DNA of 64,000 nt from Risungbinella massiliensis (GCF_000942395.1 NZ_LN812102.1:992017-1056016), one strand, 5' to 3'. Positions 18,610 to 27,248 are shown, counted from the stretch's first letter. A program made the numbers and translations. The notes: generated by a model from the letters alone, not told the origin.

Positions 18610-19728
18610 TTAGCCGACACGTTTGGTGCCAGGGATTTTAATGATCTGTCCTTGTTCAAGACGGTCTGTGCTTAAATTATTAAATGATACAAGGGTATTG
18701 ACCGATACCTCATACTTACTTGCTAGCGAATCCAATGTATCATCTTGTTGTACGATTACCATTCGCATCGGTGTAAATTGTTCATCCTCGCGATTACGAA
18801 TCAGCCAATTGGACCATTGTCCTGATGGAAGAGGAGTGGAAGCTGGTGTATCTGTCTGTTCCTCTAAACTTACTCCTTCATCATGCACCTCTTCTTCCAA
18901 TTCTTCTGGTTGCTCCACTTCTGACTCTAAATGGTTTGATTCTCGTTTTTCGATCTCGATCTTCAAATCTTGTTGTGGAGTAAATACTGATTCCTGTGAA
19001 GGTACCTCTTCGACAGCAGGCACAACCTTCTCTTCTGGGAGTATCTGTTTTTCTTCTACTTTTTCTGGTGTTACTTCAGAAGCAGGAATTTCTTCTTCCG
19101 CCCGTATAATCACACTAGGCTGATCAGTATCTTGTAATTTTTCTTGTTCTGCATCTAGTGACTTTTCTTGTTCTGTTTTTAGTGACTCTCCCTGTTCTGT
19201 ATCTAGCAAGTCTTCCTGAACTTCTTCATCCTGTTTAAGTGGTTTGGTTATTTCTGTATCCATCTCATAACGCTCATAGGACGGATTATCTTCTGTTTTC
19301 ACTTCTTCTACCACTGATGGAGCTACTTCTGTCTCTTCTGGTAAGATTCCATCTATCGTAAGGATGGCATCAATCTGAAGCTCAAACTCCGATTGGATTT
19401 GATAGTCGAACGACTCAATTTCTGCCTCTATGTAGTCGATCGCTGCCTTGTCCGCCGGTAAGGTGATCTCTACCGGAATGACATATGCAATTTCTTCGGA
19501 TTGAAGAGTAGTTGCATCCTCCATACTTTCTGTATACTCCAACTGATCTCCTAAATACTGTCCATGTAAGCGAAGATAACCTTGGATTTTAAGATGTTGT
19601 CCCTCATCTTGGATCTCCACATCTGGATACAGATCTAATTCCAAAAGTGTTCGAATTCCGACCTGCTGCGGTTGCAGTCGGACTTTCTCAGAGATGTTAA
19701 AACGCAGTTGTTGAAACTGGTTTTCCAA
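18610..19728 (-). CDS. spoVID: Stage VI sporulation protein D (LysM spore coat morphogenesis protein)
   Basis: Needed for encasement of the spore by coat layers in Bacillus. The N-terminal domain (about 1-130) matches SpoVID (FNISEKVRLQPQQVGIRTLLELDLYPDV...LRLHGQYLG). A long acidic low-complexity middle (about 140-310, with repeated E/Q-rich units such as DTEQGESLKTEQEKSLDAEQ) follows, and the last 45 residues form a LysM domain (VQQDDTLDSLASKYEVSVNTLVSFNNL). The true start is most likely TTG 19728, nine bases after AAGGAGG; an upstream ATG (19770) lacks such a site. It forms an operon with ysxE. Confidence 0.93.
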   Translation of the reverse strand: MENQFQQLRFNISEKVRLQPQQVGIRTLLELDLYPDVEIQDEGQHLKIQGYLRLHGQYLGDQLEYTESMEDATTLQSEEIAYVIPVEITLPADKAAIDYIEAEIESFDYQIQSEFELQIDAILTIDGILPEETEVAPSVVEEVKTEDNPSYERYEMDTEITKPLKQDEEVQEDLLDTEQGESLKTEQEKSLDAEQEKLQDTDQPSVIIRAEEEIPASEVTPEKVEEKQILPEEKVVPAVEEVPSQESVFTPQQDLKIEIEKRESNHLESEVEQPEELEEEVHDEGVSLEEQTDTPASTPLPSGQWSNWLIRNREDEQFTPMRMVIVQQDDTLDSLASKYEVSVNTLVSFNNLSTDRLEQGQIIKIPGTKRVG

Positions 19729-19807
19729 GAAGTTTCCCTCCTTCTTACCTTCCGTTTTCATATGGCACAAGAAATCGGCGGTTTGGTATTGTTCTATCTA
19801 TATGCGA

Positions 19808-19835
19808 CTCATCTGGCGGTATACCGCGAGATGAG
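19808..19835. promoter_or_regulatory. 28-bp near-perfect palindrome upstream of spoVID
   Basis: Arms CTCATCT-g-GCGGTA and TACCGC-g-AGATGAG; only one position pair fails to match. It lies about 80-107 bases before the spoVID start. It could be an operator or an RNA hairpin in the leader; no T-run follows on either strand. Confidence 0.5.
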
Positions 19836-19863
19836 GACAAGAGCCGAAATAGACAGAAAAAAA

Positions 19864-19887
19864 GACACCTCTCGAGGTAAAAGTGTC
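19864..19887 (-). terminator. Terminator-like hairpin upstream of spoVID
   Basis: GACAC...GTGTC with an inner CCTCGAGAGG palindrome, followed on the minus strand by eight T. No gene that would need it is visible upstream on that strand up to 20.5 kb. Confidence 0.55.
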
Positions 19888-20070
19888 AGTTGGTCTAGTT
19901 GAATTTACAAATAGATTCCGCAAGACTCGTCTAAATAAAAACTTCTACGGAATAGGATCTTTGAGGTATTACAGGATGTGAATATGTTAATTGTATGCTA
20001 TGTTAAACATGTATACCATCTAACTGCTTCAGTTTGATTGGGTGTTATTATAACAACTCTATATAGTGGA
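19888..20070. other. Intergenic stretch in front of the cobalamin riboswitch
   Basis: No convincing gene. It holds a short inverted repeat ATTCCG...CGGAAT near 19915-19953 and, at its right end, a likely plus-strand promoter for the riboswitch (TTGGGT, 16-base spacer, TATATA at 20060-20065, six bases before the riboswitch). Confidence 0.4.
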
Positions 20071-20243
20071 GACAGGTTCCTTGAGCAAAAAAATTCAAGG
20101 ATGAAAAGGGAAGCTCGGTGAAAATCCGACACGGTCCCGCCACTGTGAAAGAGGAGTCAGCACTACAAATTGCCACTGATCGTCCAAAAATTAGGAAGGC
20201 AAATTGCTGATAATATCCTCAAGTCAGGATACCTGCCTGTTTC
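20071..20243 (+). promoter_or_regulatory. Cobalamin (B12) riboswitch
   Basis: All family landmarks are present in order: ACAGGTTCC, AAAAGGGAAGCTCGGTGAAAA, TCCGACACGGTCCCGCCACTGTGA (read in two parts), then AGTCAGGATACCTGCCTGT. The 5' and 3' ends pair through ACAGG and CCTGT. The long variable stem CAGCACTACAAATTGCC... to GGCAAATTGCTG is also seen. It reads on the plus strand. The downstream ORF is only 12 codons long, followed by a terminator, and no B12 synthesis, transport or B12-dependent gene follows. Confidence 0.95.
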
Positions 20244-20284
20244 GACAACACTGCTTAACCTACGAGAGATAGGGAGGTGTTAGA

Positions 20285-20323
20285 ATGGTGATAACAGTAC
20301 TAGAGTTTTATATCTGTCACTGA
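20285..20323 (+). CDS. 12-codon ORF behind the cobalamin riboswitch
   Basis: ATG with GGGAGG eight bases upstream encodes MVITVLEFYICH and a stop. AACAC at 20247-20251 and ACCT can pair with AGGT and GTGTT around the ribosome binding site, so its translation could be riboswitch-controlled. It may be a leader peptide, the start of a deleted gene, or chance. Confidence 0.35.
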   Translation: MVITVLEFYICH

Positions 20324-20330
20324 TTATTAG

Positions 20331-20375
20331 GCATTTCTAACTTTCTATTTGACCGTTAGAAATGTCTTTTTATTT
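20331..20375 (+). terminator. Rho-independent terminator downstream of the riboswitch
   Basis: Eleven-pair stem GCATTTCTAAC with GTTAGAAATGT followed by CTTTTTATTTTTT. It would end the riboswitch transcript before the thioesterase gene. Confidence 0.9.
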
Positions 20376-20528
20376 TTTCTTTGCATTGTTGATACAGATA
20401 TTTCACATAACCAATTGACACCTACTTCGTAATAGAAACATCAAAGAATAATATTTCTTCCTATCATTTATCAACTTCGATACTTAGCCTTATTTTCATT
20501 ACAGTTGTTCAAAATAAGGAGATTTGAT

Positions 20529-21041
20529 ATGCAACAGCAAGCGAAAACTATTAGTGAATCGAGAACTCGGTCGACATACCTTGTATTTCCACCTGATACT
20601 AACCATCACAATACCATTTTCGGTGGGAAAGTGATGGCTTATGCAGATAAAATTGCGTGTATCGCGGCTATGCGTCACTGTCGCAAACCTGTCGTTACCG
20701 TTTCAAGCGACAACTTTGATTTTCTAGCTCCCATCAAAACAGGGGAAGCTATTGTCTTAGAAGCATGTGTGTCGTGGGTTCATAAAACTTCGATGGAGGT
20801 ATTTGTAAAAGTTGAATCGGAAAATTTACTCACAGGTGAAAGAAAGTTAACATCTCGGGCGTATTTGACCTTCATAGCACTAGATGAAAATGGAAAACCT
20901 ACCTCGGTACCAAATGTAATTCCAGAAAGTGCAGAAGAAAAACAACAATATGAACAAGCGCGGGATCGGTACTATCTGAGAAAAAAACGACGAGAAGAAA
21001 GAATCATGTTACCCCATCCAGATAAAGCCGTGCAAAAATGA
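20529..21041 (+). CDS. Acyl-CoA thioesterase (YkhA/BFIT-type hotdog)
   Basis: Hydrolyses acyl-CoA to free fatty acid and CoA. The 170-aa protein has one hotdog domain with the helix motif HNTIFGGKVMAYADKIACIAA, the usual catalytic Asp in that helix, and the SxDxxxF-like strand VSSDNFDFLAPI. ATG 20529 with AAGGAG nine bases upstream is preferred over an upstream TTG-type start. It lies after the cobalamin riboswitch terminator; there is no obvious B12 link, and its own promoter probably lies at 20400-20515. Confidence 0.92.
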   Translation: MQQQAKTISESRTRSTYLVFPPDTNHHNTIFGGKVMAYADKIACIAAMRHCRKPVVTVSSDNFDFLAPIKTGEAIVLEACVSWVHKTSMEVFVKVESENLLTGERKLTSRAYLTFIALDENGKPTSVPNVIPESAEEKQQYEQARDRYYLRKKRREERIMLPHPDKAVQK

Positions 21042-21047
21042 TCTTAT

Positions 21048-21086
21048 CTGTTATCAATCAAATAAGATAATGATCATTGATAACAG
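21048..21086 (+). terminator. Hairpin after the thioesterase gene
   Basis: Perfect 11-pair inverted repeat CTGTTATCAAT / ATTGATAACAG seven bases after the stop, followed by CATCTTT. The weak T-tract makes it a poor classical terminator. The loop contains GATAATGATCAT, a Fur-box-like sequence. Confidence 0.5.
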
Positions 21087-21128
21087 CATCTTTGACTCAA
21101 TATAAGCTAACCTGCCATCAATAAAAAA

Positions 21129-21151
21129 GACACACCACTAAGAGGTGTGTC
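21129..21151 (-). terminator. Rho-independent terminator
   Basis: Eight-pair stem GACACACC with GGTGTGTC followed on the minus strand by six T. It ends the small membrane protein gene at 21164-21352. Confidence 0.85.
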
Positions 21152-21163
21152 GGTCTAGCCCCT

Positions 21164-21352
21164 TTACTTAACACCAAATTTGATGTAGGCAAAGGCAATG
21201 AACAGTAAAAGAAGTGCTACAATCGATCCGGGTACGATAACTTCAGGTCCTACCACTACTGCGATTCCAAGGGTTACAAAGAAAACAAATACTGCAAACA
21301 CTAGTAAAATTAATCCGAATGCAACTCCAGCAAATCCTAAATTACCTTTCAT
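21164..21352 (-). CDS. Small hydrophobic membrane protein, function unknown
   Basis: A 62-aa protein that is hydrophobic almost throughout, with two spans (about 8-30 and 38-58) separated by a GPEVIVPG turn. GGAAAGG lies upstream of the ATG at the wide end of the usual spacing. A clear terminator follows. No family recognised. Confidence 0.65.
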   Translation of the reverse strand: MKGNLGFAGVAFGLILLVFAVFVFFVTLGIAVVVGPEVIVPGSIVALLLLFIAFAYIKFGVK

Positions 21353-21485
21353 AATAAACCAGCAACCTTTCCATTTTAGGTCTGCTGCTGATTCAGGCTA
21401 GACAAACGTCCAACCATCCTACAGCATGATAAAAGACACCATGATTTGATATCCTCTATCACGCTGTAGGATTTGAACAGATTCA

Positions 21486-22133
21486 TTATATATAATAATC
21501 GGTGAAATGGGAATTATTTAAATCTATCTTTTCTAAAGAGATTGATGCAGAAGACGCAGATCTTTTATCATTGCAAATAATGTTTGAGCAAACAATGGCC
21601 GGTTTAGGAAGAATCACGGAATGATTGGGTTGAGACAGAAATGGTTGAATGAAACTCCATTCAGTTGATCGTTTCATCCAAACAGGGTCTTTTCGTGAGT
21701 TTGATAGCCTATCTCCTAATTTGACCTTCTGCCATTTCCAGTTTTGTTTTAGGCAGGAATGCAATTTATGAAACACATAACGCTCAAATGGAATAAACCC
21801 CCACTGATTCACTGGAACTTCTTTTACTGCCTTTGTTCTCCAAAGAAACGGGAACTGATTATTCTCTTCATGATCTATCATCACACCAGCAAAGTCATTC
21901 GGTAAGTCGATAATCCATTGTTCCAACATATCGAAAAAAGTAGCTTTTATCTGATCTCCTGCTCGGAAAGCGAGAAAAAAAGGCTCATCGTATTGATCAA
22001 GATACGTAACGATATGAGTTGCAATATCGGTAGATAACGGGACAATTCGGAAATGGTTTGCGAAGGGATGTAAACAATGGAGAGTCTTTTTTAGTGCAAG
22101 CGGGTTGTCATTTTCTTGAATAAAGATAAGCAC
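21486..22133 (-). CDS. Glycosyltransferase-like protein (GT-A type), uncertain
   Basis: A 215-aa protein. The start is likely GTG 22133, since GGGGAGGAG lies six bases before it and the product then begins with a beta-strand, LIFIQENDNPLALKKTLHCL, as in GT2-family enzymes. The rest (FFLAFRAGDQIKATFFDMLEQWI) fits the segment that in GT2 enzymes carries the DxD-like site, here AGDQ. The domain is short, so it could be a diverged or inactive transferase. It is divergent from a glycosyltransferase gene at 22258 with a shared 124-base promoter region, which suggests a common role in a cell-surface or spore glycan. Confidence 0.6.
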   Translation of the reverse strand: MLIFIQENDNPLALKKTLHCLHPFANHFRIVPLSTDIATHIVTYLDQYDEPFFLAFRAGDQIKATFFDMLEQWIIDLPNDFAGVMIDHEENNQFPFLWRTKAVKEVPVNQWGFIPFERYVFHKLHSCLKQNWKWQKVKLGDRLSNSRKDPVWMKRSTEWSFIQPFLSQPNHSVILPKPAIVCSNIICNDKRSASSASISLEKIDLNNSHFTDYYI

Positions 22134-22257
22134 TAAAAACTCCTCCCCGTTCTCAACTATGATCACGATATGATTGCTGTGACCAATATGTGCTTCTAAA
22201 AAGAGAATCCACAGGGTAAGGATGAAATAGTAACGTAACGATTATGGAGGGATTCAA

Positions 22258-23262
22258 ATGATTATAATTTATCCTCCAACGATTGATTGGGATTGGATGA
22301 AACAAAGACCCCAGCAATTATTATCTCAACTATCTAAAAGGGGAAATATTATATATTATTGCAACAAAACACAACAAAATAAACGAACAGAGCAAGTCCA
22401 GCCAAATTTATATATTGTACATAATCATACTAATTGGTTATACAATGAGTTACCTAAATTACGAAAGTCAGGTCAAACTATTGGAATTTGGTGTTCCTAC
22501 CCAAAACTTGCATCCACTATTCCATCCTATCAGGCTGATTGGGTTATATATGATTGTATTGATGAATTCTCTGATTGGATGCCCTATGAAAAGGAAATGG
22601 CTACACTCTCTGATGGGATTGTATGCAGTTCGGAACGCTTGTATAGACGTATAAAAAACATGTTTCCAACGAAAAAATTAGCTTTAATCCGCAATGCCTA
22701 TGATCCTGAAATGAAACTGCATGAAAGAAAGAAACTTCCCCTACCTGTTGATTGGGAGGAAGAAGAGCAGACAAAATGGGTGGGATATATTGGAGCATGG
22801 GCGCCATGGGTCGATGAGACACTAATCAAAAAAATCTCTACTATGGACACGAAAATAAAAGTAGCAGTAATCGGACCAGAATTTGGTAGAAAGTTTCAAC
22901 ATTCACACTTGCCCAATGTTCGGTATCTAGAATTCAAACCACATCTCCTTCTTCCTCACTATCTAAAAAGATTTTCTATATGTATGATTCCCTTTCGAAT
23001 TACTTCTGTTACCCTAGCAACCAACCCGGTCAAAGCCTATGAATACCTTGCTTCTGGAATTCCTACGATCTCTACTGATTTGCCAGAGAGTCGCCTCATG
23101 CAACCACATATAGATATAGCTACTACCCATGAGCAATTTTTAGCGCATATAAAAAAGCGACTGATTAATCCAGGCGATGCTCCATCACGTATCCAATATG
23201 CATTAGAAAATACATGGGAACATCGAAGTATGGAAGTAGAACAATTTATTACCCATCTATAA
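22258..23262 (+). CDS. Glycosyltransferase (GT-B, TuaH-like)
   Basis: A 334-aa protein starting IIIYPPTIDWDWMKQRPQQLL, a segment characteristic of GT-B enzymes like TuaH of teichuronic acid synthesis. The C-terminal Rossmann half has the donor-binding region VKAYEYLASGIPTISTDLPE, in which E and the following G contact the nucleotide sugar. It probably transfers a sugar in the cytoplasm onto a cell-surface polymer or spore protein. TATGGAGGG lies six bases upstream of the ATG. No other polysaccharide genes lie nearby apart from the divergent GT-like gene. Confidence 0.85.
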   Translation: MIIIYPPTIDWDWMKQRPQQLLSQLSKRGNIIYYCNKTQQNKRTEQVQPNLYIVHNHTNWLYNELPKLRKSGQTIGIWCSYPKLASTIPSYQADWVIYDCIDEFSDWMPYEKEMATLSDGIVCSSERLYRRIKNMFPTKKLALIRNAYDPEMKLHERKKLPLPVDWEEEEQTKWVGYIGAWAPWVDETLIKKISTMDTKIKVAVIGPEFGRKFQHSHLPNVRYLEFKPHLLLPHYLKRFSICMIPFRITSVTLATNPVKAYEYLASGIPTISTDLPESRLMQPHIDIATTHEQFLAHIKKRLINPGDAPSRIQYALENTWEHRSMEVEQFITHL

Positions 23263-23281
23263 ACTACTAATTCATACAAAA

Positions 23282-23327
23282 AGAGACCATACTAGTTGGA
23301 TGATCATTCCCAATCTAATAGGTCTCT
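23282..23327. terminator. Bidirectional terminator between glycosyltransferase and hemL
   Basis: AGAGACC with GGTCTCT closes a longer imperfect stem, with TTCTTT on the plus strand and TTTTTG on the minus strand. Confidence 0.75.
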
Positions 23328-23335
23328 CTTCTTTA

Positions 23336-24628
23336 TTATGAGGTTAATTTTTTCAATACCGTACGATGAATCTCTAGCGTTTTTGCCAAATCCTCTTTAC
23401 TATGAGCTGTCGAAATAAACATTCCCTCGTATTGTGACGGTGCGATCATCACACCGTTCTCTGTTAACAAGCGGAAGTACTTAGCAAACAACTTGGTATC
23501 TGCTTTTTTTGCTTGATCGTAATTGATCACTCGTTCTTCTGTGAAGAACATACAAACCATCGAGCCAACCCGATTGAGATGGTATGGAAGCCCTACTTCT
23601 TCTGCATTGGCACGCAAGCCTTTTTCTAGATATGCCCCTTTTTGGTCTAGTTCTTCATAACGTTCTGGAGTCATTTCTCGCAAGGTGGTGATCCCCGCAA
23701 CCATGGCAAGTGGATTTCCTGAAAGAGTACCCGCTTGGTAAACAGGTCCCGATGGAGCGATCATCTGCATGATCTCTTTTTTACCACCATAGGCACCGAC
23801 AGGGAGACCTCCTCCAATCACCTTTCCCATCGTAGTCAGGTCTGGAGTTACCCCGTAAAGACCTTGCGCAGAGTGGTAGCCTACCCGAAATCCGGTCATC
23901 ACCTCATCAAAAATGAGCACAATACCATACTGCTCTGTTATCTCACGCAACCCTTCGAGATATCCTGGTTCTGGAGGGACCACTCCCATATTACCTGCGA
24001 CTGGCTCTACGATTACAGCCGCAATATCTTCGCCAAAATTCTCACAGGCCATGCGGAAGCTATCTAAATCGTTGTACGGTACCGTAAGTGTGTGCTGAGC
24101 TGTATTTTCCAATACACCTGGACTGTCTGGAAGCCCTAGTGTTGCCACTCCAGATCCAGCTTTGATCAGGAGACTGTCTGAGTGACCATGGTAACTACCT
24201 TCAAACTTTACAATTTTATTCCGTTTGGTATAGGCACGGGCAAGACGCAATGCACTCATTGTTGCTTCTGTTCCAGAATTCACCATTCGGACAATCTCAA
24301 CGGAAGGGACACGCTCGATTACTAGCTTTGCCATCTCTGTTTCTAACTCGGTAGGCGCACCAAAACTAGTCCCTTTGGCTGCTGTCTCTTGAATAGCACT
24401 AATTACCTTTGGATGAGCATGCCCTAAAATAAGAGGCCCCCATGAGCCGATATAATCTATGTATTCGTTCCCATCTACATCATAGACACGAGAACCTTCT
24501 CCATGCTCCAAATAGATCGGATTCATCTCCACCGAACGAAACGCTCGAACAGGAGAGTTTACCCCACCTGGTATGTATTGTACTGCTTCTGCAAAATATT
24601 CTTTGGATAACTTGTAACTGCGAGTCAT
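23336..24628 (-). CDS. hemL: Glutamate-1-semialdehyde 2,1-aminomutase
   Basis: PLP enzyme that turns glutamate-1-semialdehyde into 5-aminolevulinate, the second step of the C5 heme pathway begun by HemA. The 430-aa protein has the fold-type I motifs [24 protein letters not shown] and the Schiff-base lysine in [18 protein letters not shown] (about residue 267). AGGAGG lies upstream of the ATG. In Bacillus it is the last gene of hemAXCDBL; here it stands 9 kb from hemB, with accessory genes between, and has its own promoter region (24629-24800). A bidirectional terminator follows. Confidence 0.97.
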   Translation of the reverse strand: MTRSYKLSKEYFAEAVQYIPGGVNSPVRAFRSVEMNPIYLEHGEGSRVYDVDGNEYIDYIGSWGPLILGHAHPKVISAIQETAAKGTSFGAPTELETEMAKLVIERVPSVEIVRMVNSGTEATMSALRLARAYTKRNKIVKFEGSYHGHSDSLLIKAGSGVATLGLPDSPGVLENTAQHTLTVPYNDLDSFRMACENFGEDIAAVIVEPVAGNMGVVPPEPGYLEGLREITEQYGIVLIFDEVMTGFRVGYHSAQGLYGVTPDLTTMGKVIGGGLPVGAYGGKKEIMQMIAPSGPVYQAGTLSGNPLAMVAGITTLREMTPERYEELDQKGAYLEKGLRANAEEVGLPYHLNRVGSMVCMFFTEERVINYDQAKKADTKLFAKYFRLLTENGVMIAPSQYEGMFISTAHSKEDLAKTLEIHRTVLKKLTS

Positions 24629-24802
24629 TTGATAATCCTCCTGTTATGTACGAGGTAGCTATGCCTATATTGTAGCGTAATGAGATAAGGAGAGAAAGCC
24701 AAGAGGAGTTCGATAGCATAATAGTGTGGTAGAAATCAATTTCCCCTATAAAAGGCACGAGTAGGTCTCTATGCAAATGAAATTCTCTCCCTAATGTATC
24801 TA

Positions 24803-25003
24803 TTAACCACCGGTAAAGATGTTTAAGATAGCTCGGAAAAATGCCAGAATGTAGGCAATAATATCTACCGCAAACTCAAATACTGCGATGATCAAATCAA
24901 GTAATTGGTCTAAAATACCAAAAAAATCATCTATAATGCCAGGTATTAGTAATGGGATCATTAGTATGAAAAGTGGGAGAGAAATAAACTCTCGTAGTTT
25001 CAT
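24803..25003 (-). CDS. Small hydrophobic protein, function unknown
   Basis: A 66-aa protein, hydrophobic along most of its length (LFILMIPLLIPGIIDDFFGILDQLLDL, then IAVFEFAVDIIAYILAFFRAIL, read in parts), with acidic residues spaced as in amphipathic helices. AAAGGAG lies eleven bases upstream of the ATG. No family recognised; size and pattern are like small membrane peptides. Confidence 0.55.
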   Translation of the reverse strand: MKLREFISLPLFILMIPLLIPGIIDDFFGILDQLLDLIIAVFEFAVDIIAYILAFFRAILNIFTGG

Positions 25004-25365
25004 AAATTTAAAACTCCTTTTTAAATTGATTTATACTCTTATGATACCGAATGTTTATGCTTTTCGAAACAAAAAGCCGCATTGTTGGGTGACTTTTTCT
25101 TTCTTCTCCTTGACAGTCCTCTTATACCATCTGATTGGGACAATAGACTATATAACCATTCTGGTCTTTCACTCCAAACATTCTCCATTTTACTTCCTGT
25201 TCCTTTTCGCCAGTTATCAGATTTTCTCTGCTATTATTCTGTTGTTTCACTCCTGTTAAGGTAACCTTGATATATTCTCTATGACCCTCTTTTGACGCAA
25301 CACTTCATCACAAATAGAAAGAGCGGAAAACTACACTCTACATACAGACATTCAGGAGGAGAAAT
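25004..25365. other. Intergenic region upstream of the ABC transporter
   Basis: About 360 bases with strong T/C bias on the plus strand. Open frames here are hydrophobic only because of that bias and lack ribosome binding sites. A possible promoter (TTGACA at about 25119 with TATACC 12 bases later, spacing poor) and GATATATTCTCTATG near 25269 were noted; neither is convincing. Confidence 0.35.
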
Positions 25366-26289
25366 ATGATAGGACTTATTCAAAATGAAAATATGAAAAT
25401 CTATCGGCGTATTAGCACTTGGATCATGATTATTTTTCTGCTGATTCCTATTGTCTATTTTGCAATCGACAATAAACAAGCTAGTGAATACCGAGATGAT
25501 TGGAAGCAAATCTTGGCTGATCAAAATCAAAAATGGGAACAAGCAGAAACGAGTCTCCCTTCCCATATGAAAGGCATGCATCAAGAAAGTATCGCAAAAA
25601 ACCAATATCGAATTGATCATGACCTAAAACCATCTGCTTCCAATCGCTTTCTATCGGGAACAGATCAAGTTTATTTTCTCATCTCGATCTTTACGGTTAT
25701 TATTTCCGCAGGTATTGTCGCCAGTGAATTTAGTTGGGGAACGATTAAGCTCCTAGCAATACGACCATATCAGCGTTGGAAGATCTTGCTGGCTAAATAT
25801 ATCGTCACGATCTCCTTTTCCTTACTTTGTCTTTTAGTTGTCACACTAGGTGCGGTGCTGATTGGCGGCTTGCTATTGGGCTTTGATGGAATCTTGCAAA
25901 ACGTTCTTATTTACAAGGATGGCGTCGTTCACGAACAAAACGTATGGATGAACCTACTTCAAAAGTTTGGCTTTGCCTTTGTCCAACTGCTTATGATCGT
26001 CACTCTTTGCTTTGCCATCTCTACTATTTTCCGCAATCAAGCTATGGCAGTTGGTATCGGTCTTGCGATGTATTTTATAGGTGGCACCATCTCTTATATC
26101 CTCGCTACCAAATTTAGTTGGGCAAAGTATCTTCTTATGAACAATATTGATCTGGAACCATATTTTAACGGAGTTCAAACGTTACCAGGACTCACACTAG
26201 AGATTTCCATCGCAGTATTAGCAGTTCACTATGTATTTTTCATCGCCCTAACTTGGTTCGTCTTTACTAAACGAGATATCACAGCTTAG
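25366..26289 (+). CDS. ABC-2 type transporter permease
   Basis: A 307-aa membrane protein with six predicted spans: one near 18-37, a large polar loop (40-105), then five spans from about 108 to 300. The segment ASEFSWGTIKLLAIRPYQRWKIL is the 'E-G-TIK-LL-RP-SR' signature of ABC-2 permeases of the NatB/YhaP type. It pairs with the ATPase encoded 12 bases downstream. Substrate unknown; such exporters move antimicrobial peptides, sodium or lipids. CAGGAGGAG lies eight bases upstream of the ATG. Confidence 0.92.
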   Translation: MIGLIQNENMKIYRRISTWIMIIFLLIPIVYFAIDNKQASEYRDDWKQILADQNQKWEQAETSLPSHMKGMHQESIAKNQYRIDHDLKPSASNRFLSGTDQVYFLISIFTVIISAGIVASEFSWGTIKLLAIRPYQRWKILLAKYIVTISFSLLCLLVVTLGAVLIGGLLLGFDGILQNVLIYKDGVVHEQNVWMNLLQKFGFAFVQLLMIVTLCFAISTIFRNQAMAVGIGLAMYFIGGTISYILATKFSWAKYLLMNNIDLEPYFNGVQTLPGLTLEISIAVLAVHYVFFIALTWFVFTKRDITA

Positions 26290-26301
26290 GAGGAGTAAAA
26301 C

Positions 26302-27243
26302 ATGACAAAACCAATCTTGATAACCAAAGGTCTCACCAAACGTATCGGCTCCAAAACACTAGTAAAAGATCTAAATCTTGAAATATATCCAGGAGAAGTA
26401 TATGGATTTTTGGGCCCAAATGGCGCTGGGAAAACGACCACCATTCGGATGATCATGGGTCTAATGTCGATCAGTGAAGGAGAAGCGTGGATCGCTGGAA
26501 AAAACATTGCTCAAAACTTTGAGCAGGCGATTCAATCAGTAGGAGGCATTGTAGAAAATCCAGAAATGTATAAATTCCTTTCTGGTTACCGAAATCTTCT
26601 TCACTATGCGAGAATCTCCCGTTCATTCCGTAACAAAGAAGAACAAGAAGAACGAATTGCCGAAGTAACCAAGCTCGTCGGTCTGGAAGGGCGAATCCAT
26701 GAAAAAGTCAAACGTTATTCGCTCGGTATGAGACAGCGCTTAGGTATCGCCCAAGCACTGCTCCATCGCCCAAAACTACTCATCTTAGATGAACCGACAA
26801 ACGGACTCGATCCAAGCGGAATCCGAGAACTACGTGATCATCTCAAACGATTAGCTCATGAGCAAAACTTAGCAGTCTTGGTATCTAGTCACCTCCTTAG
26901 TGAAATGGAATTAATGTGTGATCGAATCGCGATCATCCAGAATGGACAACTAGTTGACGTAAAAGAGATTCAAGAATTCGTGCAAGAAGGAGAGAATCGT
27001 GTCCTGTTCCGAGTAAAAGAGATAGAATCTGTAATGAGCATCCTGCAAAATGAAGCACCTGATCTACCAATAAAAGTCACAAAAAACGGAGTTTTACTAG
27101 ACTTAGAAGAAAAGCAGATCCCAGTTGTAAACGAAGCGCTCGTTCGAGCTGGCATCGCAGTCTATGGAATTCAACCAGAGACAAAGAGTTTGGAAGACCA
27201 GTTCTTAGAGATCACCGAAGGAAAGAAAGTAGTAAATTATTAA
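26302..27243 (+). CDS. ABC transporter ATP-binding protein
   Basis: Energises the upstream ABC-2 permease. The 313-aa protein has Walker A GPNGAGKTT, the signature YSLGMRQRLGIAQALL (SLGMRQR for LSGGQ), Walker B LLILDEPTNGLDP, and the switch His in VLVSSHLLSEME. The C-terminal about 90 residues form the extension seen in drug- and peptide-export ATPases (BcrA-like). Order permease then ATPase is the reverse of the common one. A bidirectional terminator follows the stop. Confidence 0.95.
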   Translation: MTKPILITKGLTKRIGSKTLVKDLNLEIYPGEVYGFLGPNGAGKTTTIRMIMGLMSISEGEAWIAGKNIAQNFEQAIQSVGGIVENPEMYKFLSGYRNLLHYARISRSFRNKEEQEERIAEVTKLVGLEGRIHEKVKRYSLGMRQRLGIAQALLHRPKLLILDEPTNGLDPSGIRELRDHLKRLAHEQNLAVLVSSHLLSEMELMCDRIAIIQNGQLVDVKEIQEFVQEGENRVLFRVKEIESVMSILQNEAPDLPIKVTKNGVLLDLEEKQIPVVNEALVRAGIAVYGIQPETKSLEDQFLEITEGKKVVNY

Positions 27244-27248
27244 AAAAA

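Noticed and set aside
18623-19123. Long plus-strand frame (166 codons, very Ser-rich) opposite spoVID
   Set aside because: It mirrors the E/Q-rich low-complexity codons of spoVID (GAA/GAG read as TTC/CTC, and so on); Ser-rich content is an artefact of the antisense frame.
25082-25264. Hydrophobic plus-strand frames between 24888 and 25264
   Set aside because: They come from T-rich sequence; no ribosome binding site, and part overlaps a better supported minus-strand gene.
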